Shown piece after piece: positions 37,153 to 46,743 of a DNA stretch of 64,000 bases. Position 1 is the stretch's first letter. Each line of letters begins with the position of its first letter. Location of the stretch: positions 1-64,000 of the forward strand of contig CAZEKB010000018.1 of NCBI GenBank assembly GCA_964512225.1, in the 5' to 3' direction. The stretch comes from CAZEKB01 sp964512225. GTDB taxonomy: Bacteria; Myxococcota_A; UBA796; UBA9615. The position numbers and the translations under genes were made by a program. Below the pieces are notes generated by a model, which worked only from the letters and a program-made list of their open reading frames with translations, made no database searches and was not told where the DNA came from.

Positions 37153-37992
37153 ATGCCACCCAAGACGACCATGGACGAGGCCGCGATCACCAACAAGGTG
37201 CCGGTGCAGCCGTCCGCCGAGCCCGCCGCCCCGGCCGCGCCCCCGATCGCCCTCCCGGGCGGCAGCGTCGGCTCGGGCTGGGCCCCCGGGAACCCCCTCG
37301 GACCTCGGCGCGGCACCTCGAAGGCGGCGTACGCCCGTGAGCTGAGCGTGTGGCCCGCGGAGGAGGAGTTCTCCGGGGAGCACGAGATCGCGGACTCGCC
37401 GCCGCCCATCCGAGGCGGCACCACCGAGAAGTCGTTGGGCACGCTCGAGCGACGCAGCGCGGACGTGCAGACCGCCCCGTCGGCCTCGATCCCGCCCCGC
37501 CCCGTGCCCGACGATCTCCGGGAGGAGCCGCGCCTGGCGCCGCCTCGACAGGGCCGCCCGCGCGTCGAGCTGAGCATCCCCACGGGCTGGAGCAAGTCGG
37601 TCTCGAACGCCGACATCAAGCGCCGCAAGGCGAAGGCGACCCCCGAGCCGAAGAAGAAGGCCGCGCCCACCCCGCCGCCGAAGCGGGGCCTCTCCAGCTC
37701 TCAGTTCCTGCTGATCTTCGTGGTCCTGGCGATCCTCAACGCCCCGCTGCTGATCGTCGCGGGGAAGTGGGTCCAGGGCTTCGTCGTCGAAGAGGAGGTC
37801 CGCGCCGAGCTGACCGTGGAGGAGATCGTGCGCATCGAGCTCGCGCTCGAAGCCCGGCCCGGAGACGGCGACGACATCCTCGCCGAGCAGGGCCTGGACC
37901 GACACAGCTGGTCCGCCCTGCGCGGCTCGGTCACCGCCGACCCTTCGCTCAACGCCGAGTTCCACTCGATCCGAACCCGGCTCCAGGAGTAG
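37153..37992 (+). CDS. One-pass membrane protein of unknown function
   Basis: 279 residues, no family recognised. Residues 1-175 are Pro/Arg/Ala-rich and probably disordered, with a Lys-rich stretch (RRKAKATPEPKKKA) just before a single hydrophobic segment at about 182-200 (FLLIFVVLAILNAPLLIVAG). The positive-inside rule puts the long N-terminal part in the cytosol. The outer 80 residues are acidic and helical (EEEVRAELTVEEIVRIELAL). It lies between the Mrp and ATP synthase operons; no functional link is evident. Confidence 0.65.
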   Translation: MPPKTTMDEAAITNKVPVQPSAEPAAPAAPPIALPGGSVGSGWAPGNPLGPRRGTSKAAYARELSVWPAEEEFSGEHEIADSPPPIRGGTTEKSLGTLERRSADVQTAPSASIPPRPVPDDLREEPRLAPPRQGRPRVELSIPTGWSKSVSNADIKRRKAKATPEPKKKAAPTPPPKRGLSSSQFLLIFVVLAILNAPLLIVAGKWVQGFVVEEEVRAELTVEEIVRIELALEARPGDGDDILAEQGLDRHSWSALRGSVTADPSLNAEFHSIRTRLQE

Positions 37993-38019
37993 GGGAACCC
38001 ACCGCCCGTCGAGGGTGCA

Positions 38020-38038
38020 GCCGATCGTTGCGATCGGC
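38020..38038. other. Short inverted repeat before the ATP synthase promoter
   Basis: GCCGATC and GATCGGC form a 7-bp stem with a five-base loop, 20 bases upstream of the -35 element. There is no U-tract. It could be an operator or the end of the preceding transcript. Confidence 0.3.
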
Positions 38039-38057
38039 CGCCTGAGGCCCCCGTTTG

Positions 38058-38086
38058 TTGACTCCCCCTTGGGGCGCCGTTATAGA
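38058..38086 (+). promoter_or_regulatory. sigma-70-type promoter of the ATP synthase operon
   Basis: TTGACT and TATAGA with a spacer of exactly 17 bases, the best promoter in the window. The predicted start is near 38093, giving a leader of about 60 nt before the first subunit gene. Confidence 0.7.
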
Positions 38087-38155
38087 AGCCGCGACCGCGC
38101 GCATGTGCACGGTTTTTGCCTCGGCCTTCCTGCCTCGTCACCCGGTGGAAACTTC

Positions 38156-38590
38156 GTGGAAGTCGACCCCCTCATTGCCGTCCTGACGACCATCCCGTTC
38201 CTGATCACCGTGTTCGGTCTGAACATGCTGATCTGGAAGCCGACGCTCGCCCTGCTCTCCGAGCGGGAGGCGAACATCGAGGGGTTCCTCACCGAAGCCG
38301 ACCGCCTCCAGGCGGACGCCGCGACGCGGGAGTCCGAGCTCGACGGGAAGCTCGCCGAAGCGCGGGCGAAGGCCATCGCCGAACGAAACCGCCTCCGCGC
38401 CGCCGCCCAGACGGCCGAGCGGGAGCTCATCGACGCGGCCCGGGCGGCCGCGGACGTCCGCATGACCGAGGCGCGCGCCGCGCTGGACGCGGAGCGGGAG
38501 ACCGCGCGCAAGGAGCTGCACGCGGGCGTGGGAGCCCTGAGCGTAGGCATCGCTTCGGCGGTGCTCGGGCGCGCGGTGGAGGCCGAGTGA
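38156..38590 (+). CDS. ATP synthase Fo subunit b' (peripheral stalk)
   Basis: 144 residues: one N-terminal membrane helix (PLIAVLTTIPFLITVFGLNM) and a long charged coiled-coil arm. This is the b-type layout, without a cleavable signal. Paired b and b' genes at the head of the operon imply a heterodimeric stalk. The GTG at 38156 is chosen because it starts just before the helix, with GGTGGA nearby. The stop overlaps the next gene's ATG by one base. Confidence 0.88.
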   Translation: MEVDPLIAVLTTIPFLITVFGLNMLIWKPTLALLSEREANIEGFLTEADRLQADAATRESELDGKLAEARAKAIAERNRLRAAAQTAERELIDAARAAADVRMTEARAALDAERETARKELHAGVGALSVGIASAVLGRAVEAE

Positions 38591-39162
38591 TGCAGCGTCG
38601 AATCCTCCTCGCGACCCTGGTCATCGCCCTCGCCCTCCCCGCGACCGCGCTCGCCGCGGGCGGCGGCGACGGCTCCTTCAACGGGGCCCGCGTCTTCCGT
38701 CACCTCCTCAACCTCGCCATCTTCATCGGGGTCATCGCCTACTTCGTGAAGACGCCGCTCGCGGACTTCCTCGAGTTCCGGCGGACCGAGATCAAGGAGG
38801 GCCTCGACAACGCGTTCGACGCCAAGGCGTCGGCGGAGGACCGGTACACGGAGCTGCAGTCGCGGCTCGACGGCCTCGAGACCGAGCTGGGCGAGATGAT
38901 GTCCCGCGTCGCCGCCGACGGCGAACGCGAGCACCAGCGCCTCGTCACCTCGGGCGAAGAAGCGGCCCGTCAGGTCGACGCCGCCACCACCCGCGCCATC
39001 GACGAAGAAGGCCGCCGCGCGGCGGCCGACCTGCGCGCCGAGGCGATCGACCTCGCCATGGCGAAGGCGGGCGAGCTCCTCGCGAGCTCGGTCGGCGACG
39101 CCGACCAGAAGCGCCTCTCCGAGGGCTACCTGACCACGCTCCAGGAGAGGGCCCAGCCATGA
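38590..39162 (+). CDS. atpF: ATP synthase Fo subunit b
   Basis: 190 residues. A signal-like hydrophobic N-terminus (RRILLATLVIALALPATALAA) precedes the real membrane anchor (LLNLAIFIGVIAYFVKTPL) and a long coiled-coil stalk. An extra N-terminal hydrophobic segment is seen in b subunits of some deltaproteobacteria. The ATG overlaps the b' stop (TGATG) and the end overlaps atpH by four bases. Confidence 0.9.
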   Translation: MQRRILLATLVIALALPATALAAGGGDGSFNGARVFRHLLNLAIFIGVIAYFVKTPLADFLEFRRTEIKEGLDNAFDAKASAEDRYTELQSRLDGLETELGEMMSRVAADGEREHQRLVTSGEEAARQVDAATTRAIDEEGRRAAADLRAEAIDLAMAKAGELLASSVGDADQKRLSEGYLTTLQERAQP

Positions 39163-39725
39163 GCATGCAAGCCGTCGCCCGTCGTTACGCGGGGGCCCTC
39201 GCGGAGCTCGCCGCCGAGCGCGGCTCCCTCGAGCCCGTGGGCACCTCGCTGCGTGGGTTCGCCGCCCTCCTCGCGTCCTCCGACGCCCTGCGCGCCGGCG
39301 TCTCGAGCCCGGCGTTCACCAAGGAGGAGCGCAAGGGCGTCCTCGAGGCCGTCCTCGCGAAGATCACGGGGCTCGATGAGCTCTCGGCGAACTTCATCCG
39401 CCTCCTCGGGGACAAGAACCGCATGGCGGCCTTCGACGCCGTGGTCGCGGCCTACGCCGAGCTGGTGGACGAGCGCATGGGCCGGGCCCGCGCGCACGTC
39501 AGCTCCGCGACCGCGCTGGGCGCCGCCGACGTCGAGACCATCAAGACCCAGATCAAGACGCTGACCGGCAAGTCGGAGGTGATCGTCGAGCAGACGGTCG
39601 ACCCCGCCCTGATCGGCGGCATCGTCACGCGCGTCGGAGACCTCGTCTTCGACGGCAGCATCCGAACCCGACTCCAAAGCCTCCGGCTTCAGCTCATCAA
39701 CCAGGGGGAGGCGGCCGAGGCGTAA
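39159..39725 (+). CDS. atpH: ATP synthase F1 subunit delta
   Basis: 188-residue delta subunit that joins the peripheral stalk to the top of F1. The N-terminal AVARRYAGALAELAAERG is the family start, and the C-terminal EQTVDPALIGGIVTRVGDLV (about 146-165) is the best-conserved motif. The length is normal. It overlaps atpF by four bases. Confidence 0.93.
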   Translation: MSMQAVARRYAGALAELAAERGSLEPVGTSLRGFAALLASSDALRAGVSSPAFTKEERKGVLEAVLAKITGLDELSANFIRLLGDKNRMAAFDAVVAAYAELVDERMGRARAHVSSATALGAADVETIKTQIKTLTGKSEVIVEQTVDPALIGGIVTRVGDLVFDGSIRTRLQSLRLQLINQGEAAEA

Positions 39726-39755
39726 GCCCCGTCCAGCGCTCCCGAGGAAACTCGC

Positions 39756-41264
<1,509 letters not shown>

Positions 41265-41289
41265 TTCCCGACCCCCTCACGAGGTACCC

Positions 41290-42186
41290 ATGCCCTCTTT
41301 GAAGGCAATCAAGACCCGCATCGCGTCGGTCAAGAACACGCAGCAGATCACGCGCGCGATGAAGCTCGTCGCCGCGGCGAAGATGAAGCGTGCGATCGAC
41401 AACGCGCTCGCGAGTCGCCCGTACAGCGACGAGGTCACCGCCGTCCTGCGCAGCCTGCTGTCGCGCATGGACGAGCTGAACCACCCGCTGCTCGTCCCCA
41501 AGGACGAAGTGAAGCGCGTGGTGGTCGTCGCCATCGCGTCGGATCGCGGCCTCTGCGCCGGGTTCAACAACAACCTGGGTCGCAAGGTCGATCGCTTCAT
41601 CTGGGACCACACCGGTCGGAGCGGGCTGTGGTCGGACGTGGAGATCGTCCCGTTCGGTCGCAAGATGCTCGACTTCGCCAAGCGCTCCGAGTGGCGCGTG
41701 GGCGACGGGGCGACGGACCTGCACGCCGACAAGTTCGACGACTTCACCACCAACCTCATCGCCGACCTCGTCGAGCGGTTCACCGCCGAGGAGGGCACCG
41801 AGGGCGCGGTGGACGAGGTGTACATCGCCTACAACCGCTTCGTGAATACCCTCAGCCAGACGCCCACGATCGAGAAGCTGTTCCCGCTCGAGGGGCTCAC
41901 CGAGGGCGAGATCGAGGAGCCGGAGCACCTCGTGGAGTTCGTCTACGAGCCCGACAAGGAGAAGATCCTCGGGTCGATCCTGCCCCTCTTCCTGCGCACG
42001 CGCGTCACCCAGGTCTTCCTCGAGAGCGAGGCCGGGGAGCACGCAGCGCGCATGACCGCCATGGACTCCGCCACGCGGAACGCCAAGGACGTCATCGACA
42101 GCCTCACCATTCAGTACAACCGAGCGCGCCAGGCCGCGATCACCAAAGAACTCATCGAGATCGTCGCGGGCGCGGAAGCGCTCTAG
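41290..42186 (+). CDS. atpG: ATP synthase F1 subunit gamma
   Basis: 298-residue rotor shaft. The conserved N-terminal helix SLKAIKTRIASVKNTQQITR and C-terminal helix MDSATRNAKDVIDSLTIQYN, which form the central coiled coil, are both intact. Normal length. It lies 25 bases after atpA with GAGG before the ATG. Confidence 0.96.
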   Translation: MPSLKAIKTRIASVKNTQQITRAMKLVAAAKMKRAIDNALASRPYSDEVTAVLRSLLSRMDELNHPLLVPKDEVKRVVVVAIASDRGLCAGFNNNLGRKVDRFIWDHTGRSGLWSDVEIVPFGRKMLDFAKRSEWRVGDGATDLHADKFDDFTTNLIADLVERFTAEEGTEGAVDEVYIAYNRFVNTLSQTPTIEKLFPLEGLTEGEIEEPEHLVEFVYEPDKEKILGSILPLFLRTRVTQVFLESEAGEHAARMTAMDSATRNAKDVIDSLTIQYNRARQAAITKELIEIVAGAEAL

Positions 42187-42210
42187 CCGGACGAAACAGG
42201 AGCCACTCGC

Positions 42211-43701
42211 ATGTCCACTGCCGTCGGCAAGATCACTCAGGTCATGGGTCCCGTCATCGACGCGGAATTCCCCCCGGGCCAGCTTCCCAACATCATGAGC
42301 GCGCTCAAGGTCACCAACCCGGCCATCAGCGACTCGGCGGACAACCTCACGGTCGAGGTCGCCGCTCACCTCGGTGAGAACACCGTGCGCTGCATCGCCA
42401 TGGACGCCACCGAGGGCCTCGCCCGCGGCATGCACGTCCGCGACACCGGCGCGCCCATCGCCATGCCCGTGGGCCGCGAGGTGCTCGGTCGGATCATCAA
42501 CGTCATCGGTGAGCCCGTGGACAGCCTCGGCCCCGTCGGCGCCACCGCCACCGCCCCGATCCACCGCGAGCCGCCCGACTTCACCGCGCAGTCGACCGAC
42601 GTGCAGATGTTCGAGACGGGCATCAAGGTCGTCGACCTCATGACCCCGTATACGAAGGGCGGCAAGACCGGCCTCTTCGGCGGCGCGGGCGTGGGCAAGA
42701 CCGTGCTCATCATGGAGCTCATCAACAACATCGCGAAGGGCCACGGCGGCCTCTCGGTGTTCGCCGGCGTCGGCGAGCGCACCCGCGAGGGCAACGACCT
42801 CTGGAACGAGATGATGGAGTCCCAGGTCATCTCGGCGAAGGCGGACGAGAACGGCCACCTCGTGCTCGAGAACGGCCTGCCCGTCGTCAACACCGCCGAG
42901 TCCAAGGTGGCGCTGGTGTTCGGCCAGATGAACGAGCCGCCCGGAGCGCGCGCCCGCGTCGCGCTGTCGGCCCTGACGGTCGCCGAGCACTTCCGGGACG
43001 AGGAGGGCCAGGACGTCCTCCTGTTCGTCGACAACATCTTCCGGTTCACGCAGGCCGGCTCCGAGGTGTCTGCGCTCCTCGGCCGCATCCCCTCGGCGGT
43101 GGGCTACCAGCCCACGCTGGCCACGGAGATGGGCCTCCTGCAGGAGCGCATCACCACCACGAACAAGGGCTCGCTGACGTCCGTGCAGGCCATCTACGTG
43201 CCCGCCGACGACCTCACCGACCCCGCGCCCGCGACGACCTTCTCCCACCTCGACGCCACGACGGTGCTGTCCCGGAAGATCGCCGAGCTGGGCATCTACC
43301 CCGCGGTGGACCCGCTCGACTCCACGTCCCGGATCCTCGAGCCCGACATCGTCGGCGACGACCACTACGAGACGGCCCGTCGCGTCCAGTCGCTGCTGCA
43401 GCGCTACAAGGACCTGCAGGACATCATCGCCATCCTCGGTATGGACGAGCTGAGCGAGGACGACAAGAAGGTCGTGGAGCGCGCCCGGAAGATCCAGCGG
43501 TTCCTGAGCCAGCCCTTCTTCGTGGCCGAGCAGTTCACGGGCCTCGAGGGCAAGTACGTGTCCCTGCAGGACACCATCCGGGGCTTCAAGGAGATCCTGG
43601 ACGGCGCCCACGACGACCTCCCCGAGATGGCCTTCTACCTGGTCGGCGGCATCGAAGAGGTCAAGGAGAAGGCCGAGAAGATCGCGCGCGGCGAGATCTG
43701 A
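42211..43701 (+). CDS. atpD: ATP synthase F1 subunit beta
   Basis: 496-residue catalytic subunit. Walker A GGAGVGKT is at about 157-164, Walker B includes VLLFVDNIFRFTQAGSEVSA (about 269), and the hinge motif DELSEDD, the usual DELSEED position, is at about 412. All catalytic elements are present, so the F1 head should be active. AGGAG lies upstream of the ATG. Confidence 0.97.
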   Translation: MSTAVGKITQVMGPVIDAEFPPGQLPNIMSALKVTNPAISDSADNLTVEVAAHLGENTVRCIAMDATEGLARGMHVRDTGAPIAMPVGREVLGRIINVIGEPVDSLGPVGATATAPIHREPPDFTAQSTDVQMFETGIKVVDLMTPYTKGGKTGLFGGAGVGKTVLIMELINNIAKGHGGLSVFAGVGERTREGNDLWNEMMESQVISAKADENGHLVLENGLPVVNTAESKVALVFGQMNEPPGARARVALSALTVAEHFRDEEGQDVLLFVDNIFRFTQAGSEVSALLGRIPSAVGYQPTLATEMGLLQERITTTNKGSLTSVQAIYVPADDLTDPAPATTFSHLDATTVLSRKIAELGIYPAVDPLDSTSRILEPDIVGDDHYETARRVQSLLQRYKDLQDIIAILGMDELSEDDKKVVERARKIQRFLSQPFFVAEQFTGLEGKYVSLQDTIRGFKEILDGAHDDLPEMAFYLVGGIEEVKEKAEKIARGEI

Positions 43702-43723
43702 GCCGAGAGACGAGGACGACCCC

Positions 43724-44002
43724 ATGGCCGATACCTTCAAGCTGTCCGTCCTCACCCCTCGCACCGAGGTCTTCTCGGGCGTGGTGAGCACGGTCTCCGT
43801 CTCCGGCGAAGTCGGGGAGTTCGGCGTGCTGCCCGGGCACTACGCGTACATCACGTCGGTGAAGCCGGGCCCGCTCGAGATCGTGGCCGCCTCCGGCACC
43901 AAGAGCTACACGGTCGGCGACGGGTTCGCCCAGGTCGCGGCCGACAAGGTCTCGATCGTCGTGTCCTCCTGCGAGGCCGACGGCGCGAGCGAGGCCGACT
44001 GA
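43724..44002 (+). CDS. atpC: ATP synthase F1 subunit epsilon, short form
   Basis: 92 residues, only the N-terminal beta-sandwich that binds gamma and the c-ring (KLSVLTPRTEVFSG, GEFGVLPGHYAYITSVKPG). The usual C-terminal two-helix domain of about 45 residues, which inhibits ATP hydrolysis in many bacteria, is absent. The sequence ends in a short acidic tail just where that domain would begin, and the stop is not caused by an obvious frameshift. Last gene of the operon; a GC-rich hairpin (44003-44024) follows. Confidence 0.92.
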   Translation: MADTFKLSVLTPRTEVFSGVVSTVSVSGEVGEFGVLPGHYAYITSVKPGPLEIVAASGTKSYTVGDGFAQVAADKVSIVVSSCEADGASEAD

Positions 44003-44050
44003 GCCCCGGCCCCGGTTGCGGGGCGCGGGCGCGTGGTTAGATCGGCTTCT

Positions 44051-44992
44051 ATGGCCGACCCCAAGAAGCTCGATCCGTACCGCGTCCTCGGCGTCGCCAA
44101 GGACGCCTCGGCGGACCAGATCAAGAAGGCGTACCGCAAGCTGTCCCGGGAGCATCATCCCGACCGCGGCGGCGACGAGGCGCGCTTCAAAGAGATCAAC
44201 GCCGCCCATCAGGTCGTGGGCGATCCCGACAAGCGCAAGCTCTTCGACGAGTTCGGCCCCGAGGCGATGCGCCCGGGGTTCGACGCCGATCAGGCGCGTC
44301 GCTTCCGCCGCCAGTTCGGGGGCGGGCACCCGTTCGGCGGGATGGGCGGCGGGATGGGCGGCGGCTTCTCGGCCGACGGCATCGACTTCGACGACCTCAT
44401 GTCGATGTTCGGCGGCGGCGCCCGTCGTCCCCGGGGCCCGCGGCGCGGCTCGGACGCGACCAGCCGGCTCGTCGTCTCCCTGAACGAGGCCCTCACCGGG
44501 AGCAAGCGCAGCTTCACGTTCAGCAGCGGCGGCAAGGTCACGGTGCGAATCCCCAAGGGCGTGCGATCGGGTCAGCGCCTGCGCGTGCCCGGCAAGGGCA
44601 GCCCGGGCGTGGACGGCGGCCCCCCGGGCGACCTGGTGCTCGAGGTCGCGGTGGCGAACCACCCCCTGGTACGCATCGACCGGGACGACCTCGAGATGGA
44701 CCTGCCGATCACCTTCCTCGAGTCGCTGCGCGGAGGCTCGATCACCGTGTCGACCCCCACCGGCACGGTCAACGTCAAGATCCCCCCCCGCGCCGAGGCC
44801 GGGACACGCCTGCGCCTCAAGAAGCGCGGGCTGCCCAAGGGCGGCAAGGATACGAAGACGGGCGACCTGTACCTCGTGCTCCGACCCACGCCGCCCGTCG
44901 ACGAGGCCGCGCTGCCGGACGAAGCCGTCGCGGCCCTGGAGGCGGCGTACGAGGGCAGCGACGTGCGCGCCGGCCTGGACTTCGACGCGTGA
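44051..44992 (+). CDS. DnaJ-like co-chaperone (CbpA type, no zinc finger)
   Basis: 313 residues. The J domain (1-70) has HPD at 36-38 in HHPDRGG. A Gly/Phe/Met-rich linker (about 95-125) follows. The C-terminal part has the two beta domains that bind client proteins (VRIPKGVRSGQRLRVPGKG, VNVKIPPRAEAGTRLRLKKR). The four CXXCXGXG zinc repeats of DnaJ are absent, so it belongs with CbpA/type II J-proteins that stimulate DnaK. The ATG at 44051 leads directly into the J domain. Its end overlaps the next gene by four bases. Confidence 0.93.
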   Translation: MADPKKLDPYRVLGVAKDASADQIKKAYRKLSREHHPDRGGDEARFKEINAAHQVVGDPDKRKLFDEFGPEAMRPGFDADQARRFRRQFGGGHPFGGMGGGMGGGFSADGIDFDDLMSMFGGGARRPRGPRRGSDATSRLVVSLNEALTGSKRSFTFSSGGKVTVRIPKGVRSGQRLRVPGKGSPGVDGGPPGDLVLEVAVANHPLVRIDRDDLEMDLPITFLESLRGGSITVSTPTGTVNVKIPPRAEAGTRLRLKKRGLPKGGKDTKTGDLYLVLRPTPPVDEAALPDEAVAALEAAYEGSDVRAGLDFDA

Positions 44993-45954
44993 CGAGACCG
45001 CGAGTCCTTGTGACCCGACCGCCGTGGCCCGGGCACCTCGAGCGGCTGCGGGCCGCCGCCGATGTGACCCTCCTGAGCCCGACGGACCCGCCGAGCGAAG
45101 CCGGGCTGCGGGCCGCGCTCCCGGGGCACCTAGCGCTGCTGTGCATGCTCACGGATCCGGTCACGGCGGCCGTGGTCGAGGCGGCGCCCGACCTCGAGAT
45201 CATCTCCCAGATCGCCGTCGGTCTCGACAACGTCGACGTGGCCGCGGCGCGGGCGGCCGGGGTGACCGTCTGCCACACGCCCGGGGTCCTCACGGACGCG
45301 ACCGCGGACCTGACGATGGCGCTGCTGCTGGCGGTCTGCCGCCGCGTCGTGGAGTCCGACGCGCTCGTGCGGCGCGGCGAGTGGGGGGTGTGGTCGCTGC
45401 CCTGGATGACGGGTCTGGAGCTGCGCGGCGCCACGCTCGGCGTCTTCGGGATGGGGCGGATCGGCACCGCGGTCGCCCGTCGAGCGCGCGCGTTCGGGAT
45501 GCACGTCCTGTACTGCAACCGGAAGCCGGTGCCCGCCGAAGTGGAGGCCGAGCTCGGCGCCGAGCGGGTGGGGTTCGACGACCTCCTCGCGCGGTCGGAC
45601 GTCGTCACGATCCACGCGCCCGCGACGGACGAAACGCGCCACGCCTTCGACGCTGGGGCGTTGGCGCGGATGAAGCCCGGCAGCCGCCTGATCAACACGG
45701 CGCGCGGCAGCCTCGTCGAGGAGGACGCGCTCGCCGCAGCCCTCGACGACGGTCCGCTCGTGGGCGTCGGGCTCGACGTCTATGAGCACGAGCCCTGCGT
45801 CCCGGTGTCGCTGCTCGACCGGCCCGACGTGGTCCTCCTCCCCCACACCGGGTCGGCCACCGGGGCCACGCGAGCCCGCATGTCGGACCTCGCGGTCCGC
45901 GCCGTCGAGGATTGGATCGCCGGCCGGCCGCCGCGGCACGTCTTCCGCGGCTAG
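44989..45954 (+). CDS. D-2-hydroxyacid dehydrogenase (glyoxylate/hydroxypyruvate reductase-like)
   Basis: 321 residues. The NAD(P)-binding motif is FGMGRIGTAVARRARAFGM (about 151-169). Catalytic Arg, Glu and His are in NTARGSLV (about 230), DVYEHEP (about 265) and LPHTGSAT (about 284). The sequence IAVGLDNVDVAAARAAGV is typical of the glyoxylate reductase/glycerate dehydrogenase group. It interconverts a 2-oxoacid and a D-2-hydroxyacid. The GTG overlaps the J-protein gene's stop, so they are co-transcribed. Confidence 0.93.
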   Translation: MTRPRVLVTRPPWPGHLERLRAAADVTLLSPTDPPSEAGLRAALPGHLALLCMLTDPVTAAVVEAAPDLEIISQIAVGLDNVDVAAARAAGVTVCHTPGVLTDATADLTMALLLAVCRRVVESDALVRRGEWGVWSLPWMTGLELRGATLGVFGMGRIGTAVARRARAFGMHVLYCNRKPVPAEVEAELGAERVGFDDLLARSDVVTIHAPATDETRHAFDAGALARMKPGSRLINTARGSLVEEDALAAALDDGPLVGVGLDVYEHEPCVPVSLLDRPDVVLLPHTGSATGATRARMSDLAVRAVEDWIAGRPPRHVFRG

Positions 45955-45966
45955 ATTCCCCGGGTC

Positions 45967-46743
45967 GTGCGACGGCCCCTGCTCCTGCTGATCCTGCTGC
46001 TCGCGGGCTGCGCTCACCTCCCCCGTCCCGACGGCCCCCACGGCCGCTCCGCCCGGGACGGTCGTCTCCTCGATCCCGACGTCCCCGAGCTGATCGTGGA
46101 GGTCGACCGCGTGGAGGGCACGTCGCCGCGGCCGATCGCGCTGCGCTTCCTGCTCGGGCGCTTGGCCCTCTACACCGACAAGCCCGGCGGCATCTCGATC
46201 GTCCTGGACGACGTCATCCCCGCCGAGCGGTGGGAGGCCGACGCCGCGGCCATCCGCGAGCTGGCCCTCGAGTACCGCTCGATTCGAGCCCCGGACGCGG
46301 CGGTCATCCACGTGATCTACGGCGGCTCGTGGAAGAAGTACCGGGGCTACACCTGGCAGCGCGGGACCATGCGGCGACAGTCGCGTCGGTACGACGCGCC
46401 GCTCGTGGTGGTGCTGCAGGACCGCCTGAAGGACATCGCCTGGGTCACGGGCAACCGCCAGGAGGGCTCGGTGCTGATCCACGAGGTCGGGCACGCGTTC
46501 GGGCTGGCGTCGGACCCCGGACACTCGACGAAGGGCCACTGCACCAACGCCCAGTGCCTCATGTACAACGGCGTGGACGCCAGGACCTTCTTCCTCTACT
46601 TCTGGCCGACCCTGTTCACCGGGTACCTGCCCCTCGACTTCTGCGGCGACTGCCGCGACGACCTCTACGAGGACCACGACGGCGTGCCCCCGGGCCGCCG
46701 CGACCGCACCGGGCCCGACCCCGTGGTGGGCCTGCCGCCGTGA
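45967..46743 (+). CDS. Archaemetzincin-like zinc metalloprotease lipoprotein
   Basis: 258 residues. The signal ends in LLAGC (lipid Cys about 15). The motif HEVGHAFG (172-179) is a zincin HExxHxxG. It is followed by a Cys-rich set that matches archaemetzincins: HC-x4-C-x-M (Cys192, Cys197, Met199) and CGDC (226-229). A short insertion (LASDPGHSTKG) lies between the Gly and the HC pair, with two candidate third zinc-ligand His residues, and the stretch before CGDC is longer than in the classic family. Catalytic Glu173 is present. Archaemetzincins are aminopeptidase-like enzymes; a lipoprotein form is unusual. GTG start; it ends in a four-base overlap with the MATE gene. Confidence 0.72.
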   Translation: MRRPLLLLILLLAGCAHLPRPDGPHGRSARDGRLLDPDVPELIVEVDRVEGTSPRPIALRFLLGRLALYTDKPGGISIVLDDVIPAERWEADAAAIRELALEYRSIRAPDAAVIHVIYGGSWKKYRGYTWQRGTMRRQSRRYDAPLVVVLQDRLKDIAWVTGNRQEGSVLIHEVGHAFGLASDPGHSTKGHCTNAQCLMYNGVDARTFFLYFWPTLFTGYLPLDFCGDCRDDLYEDHDGVPPGRRDRTGPDPVVGLPP

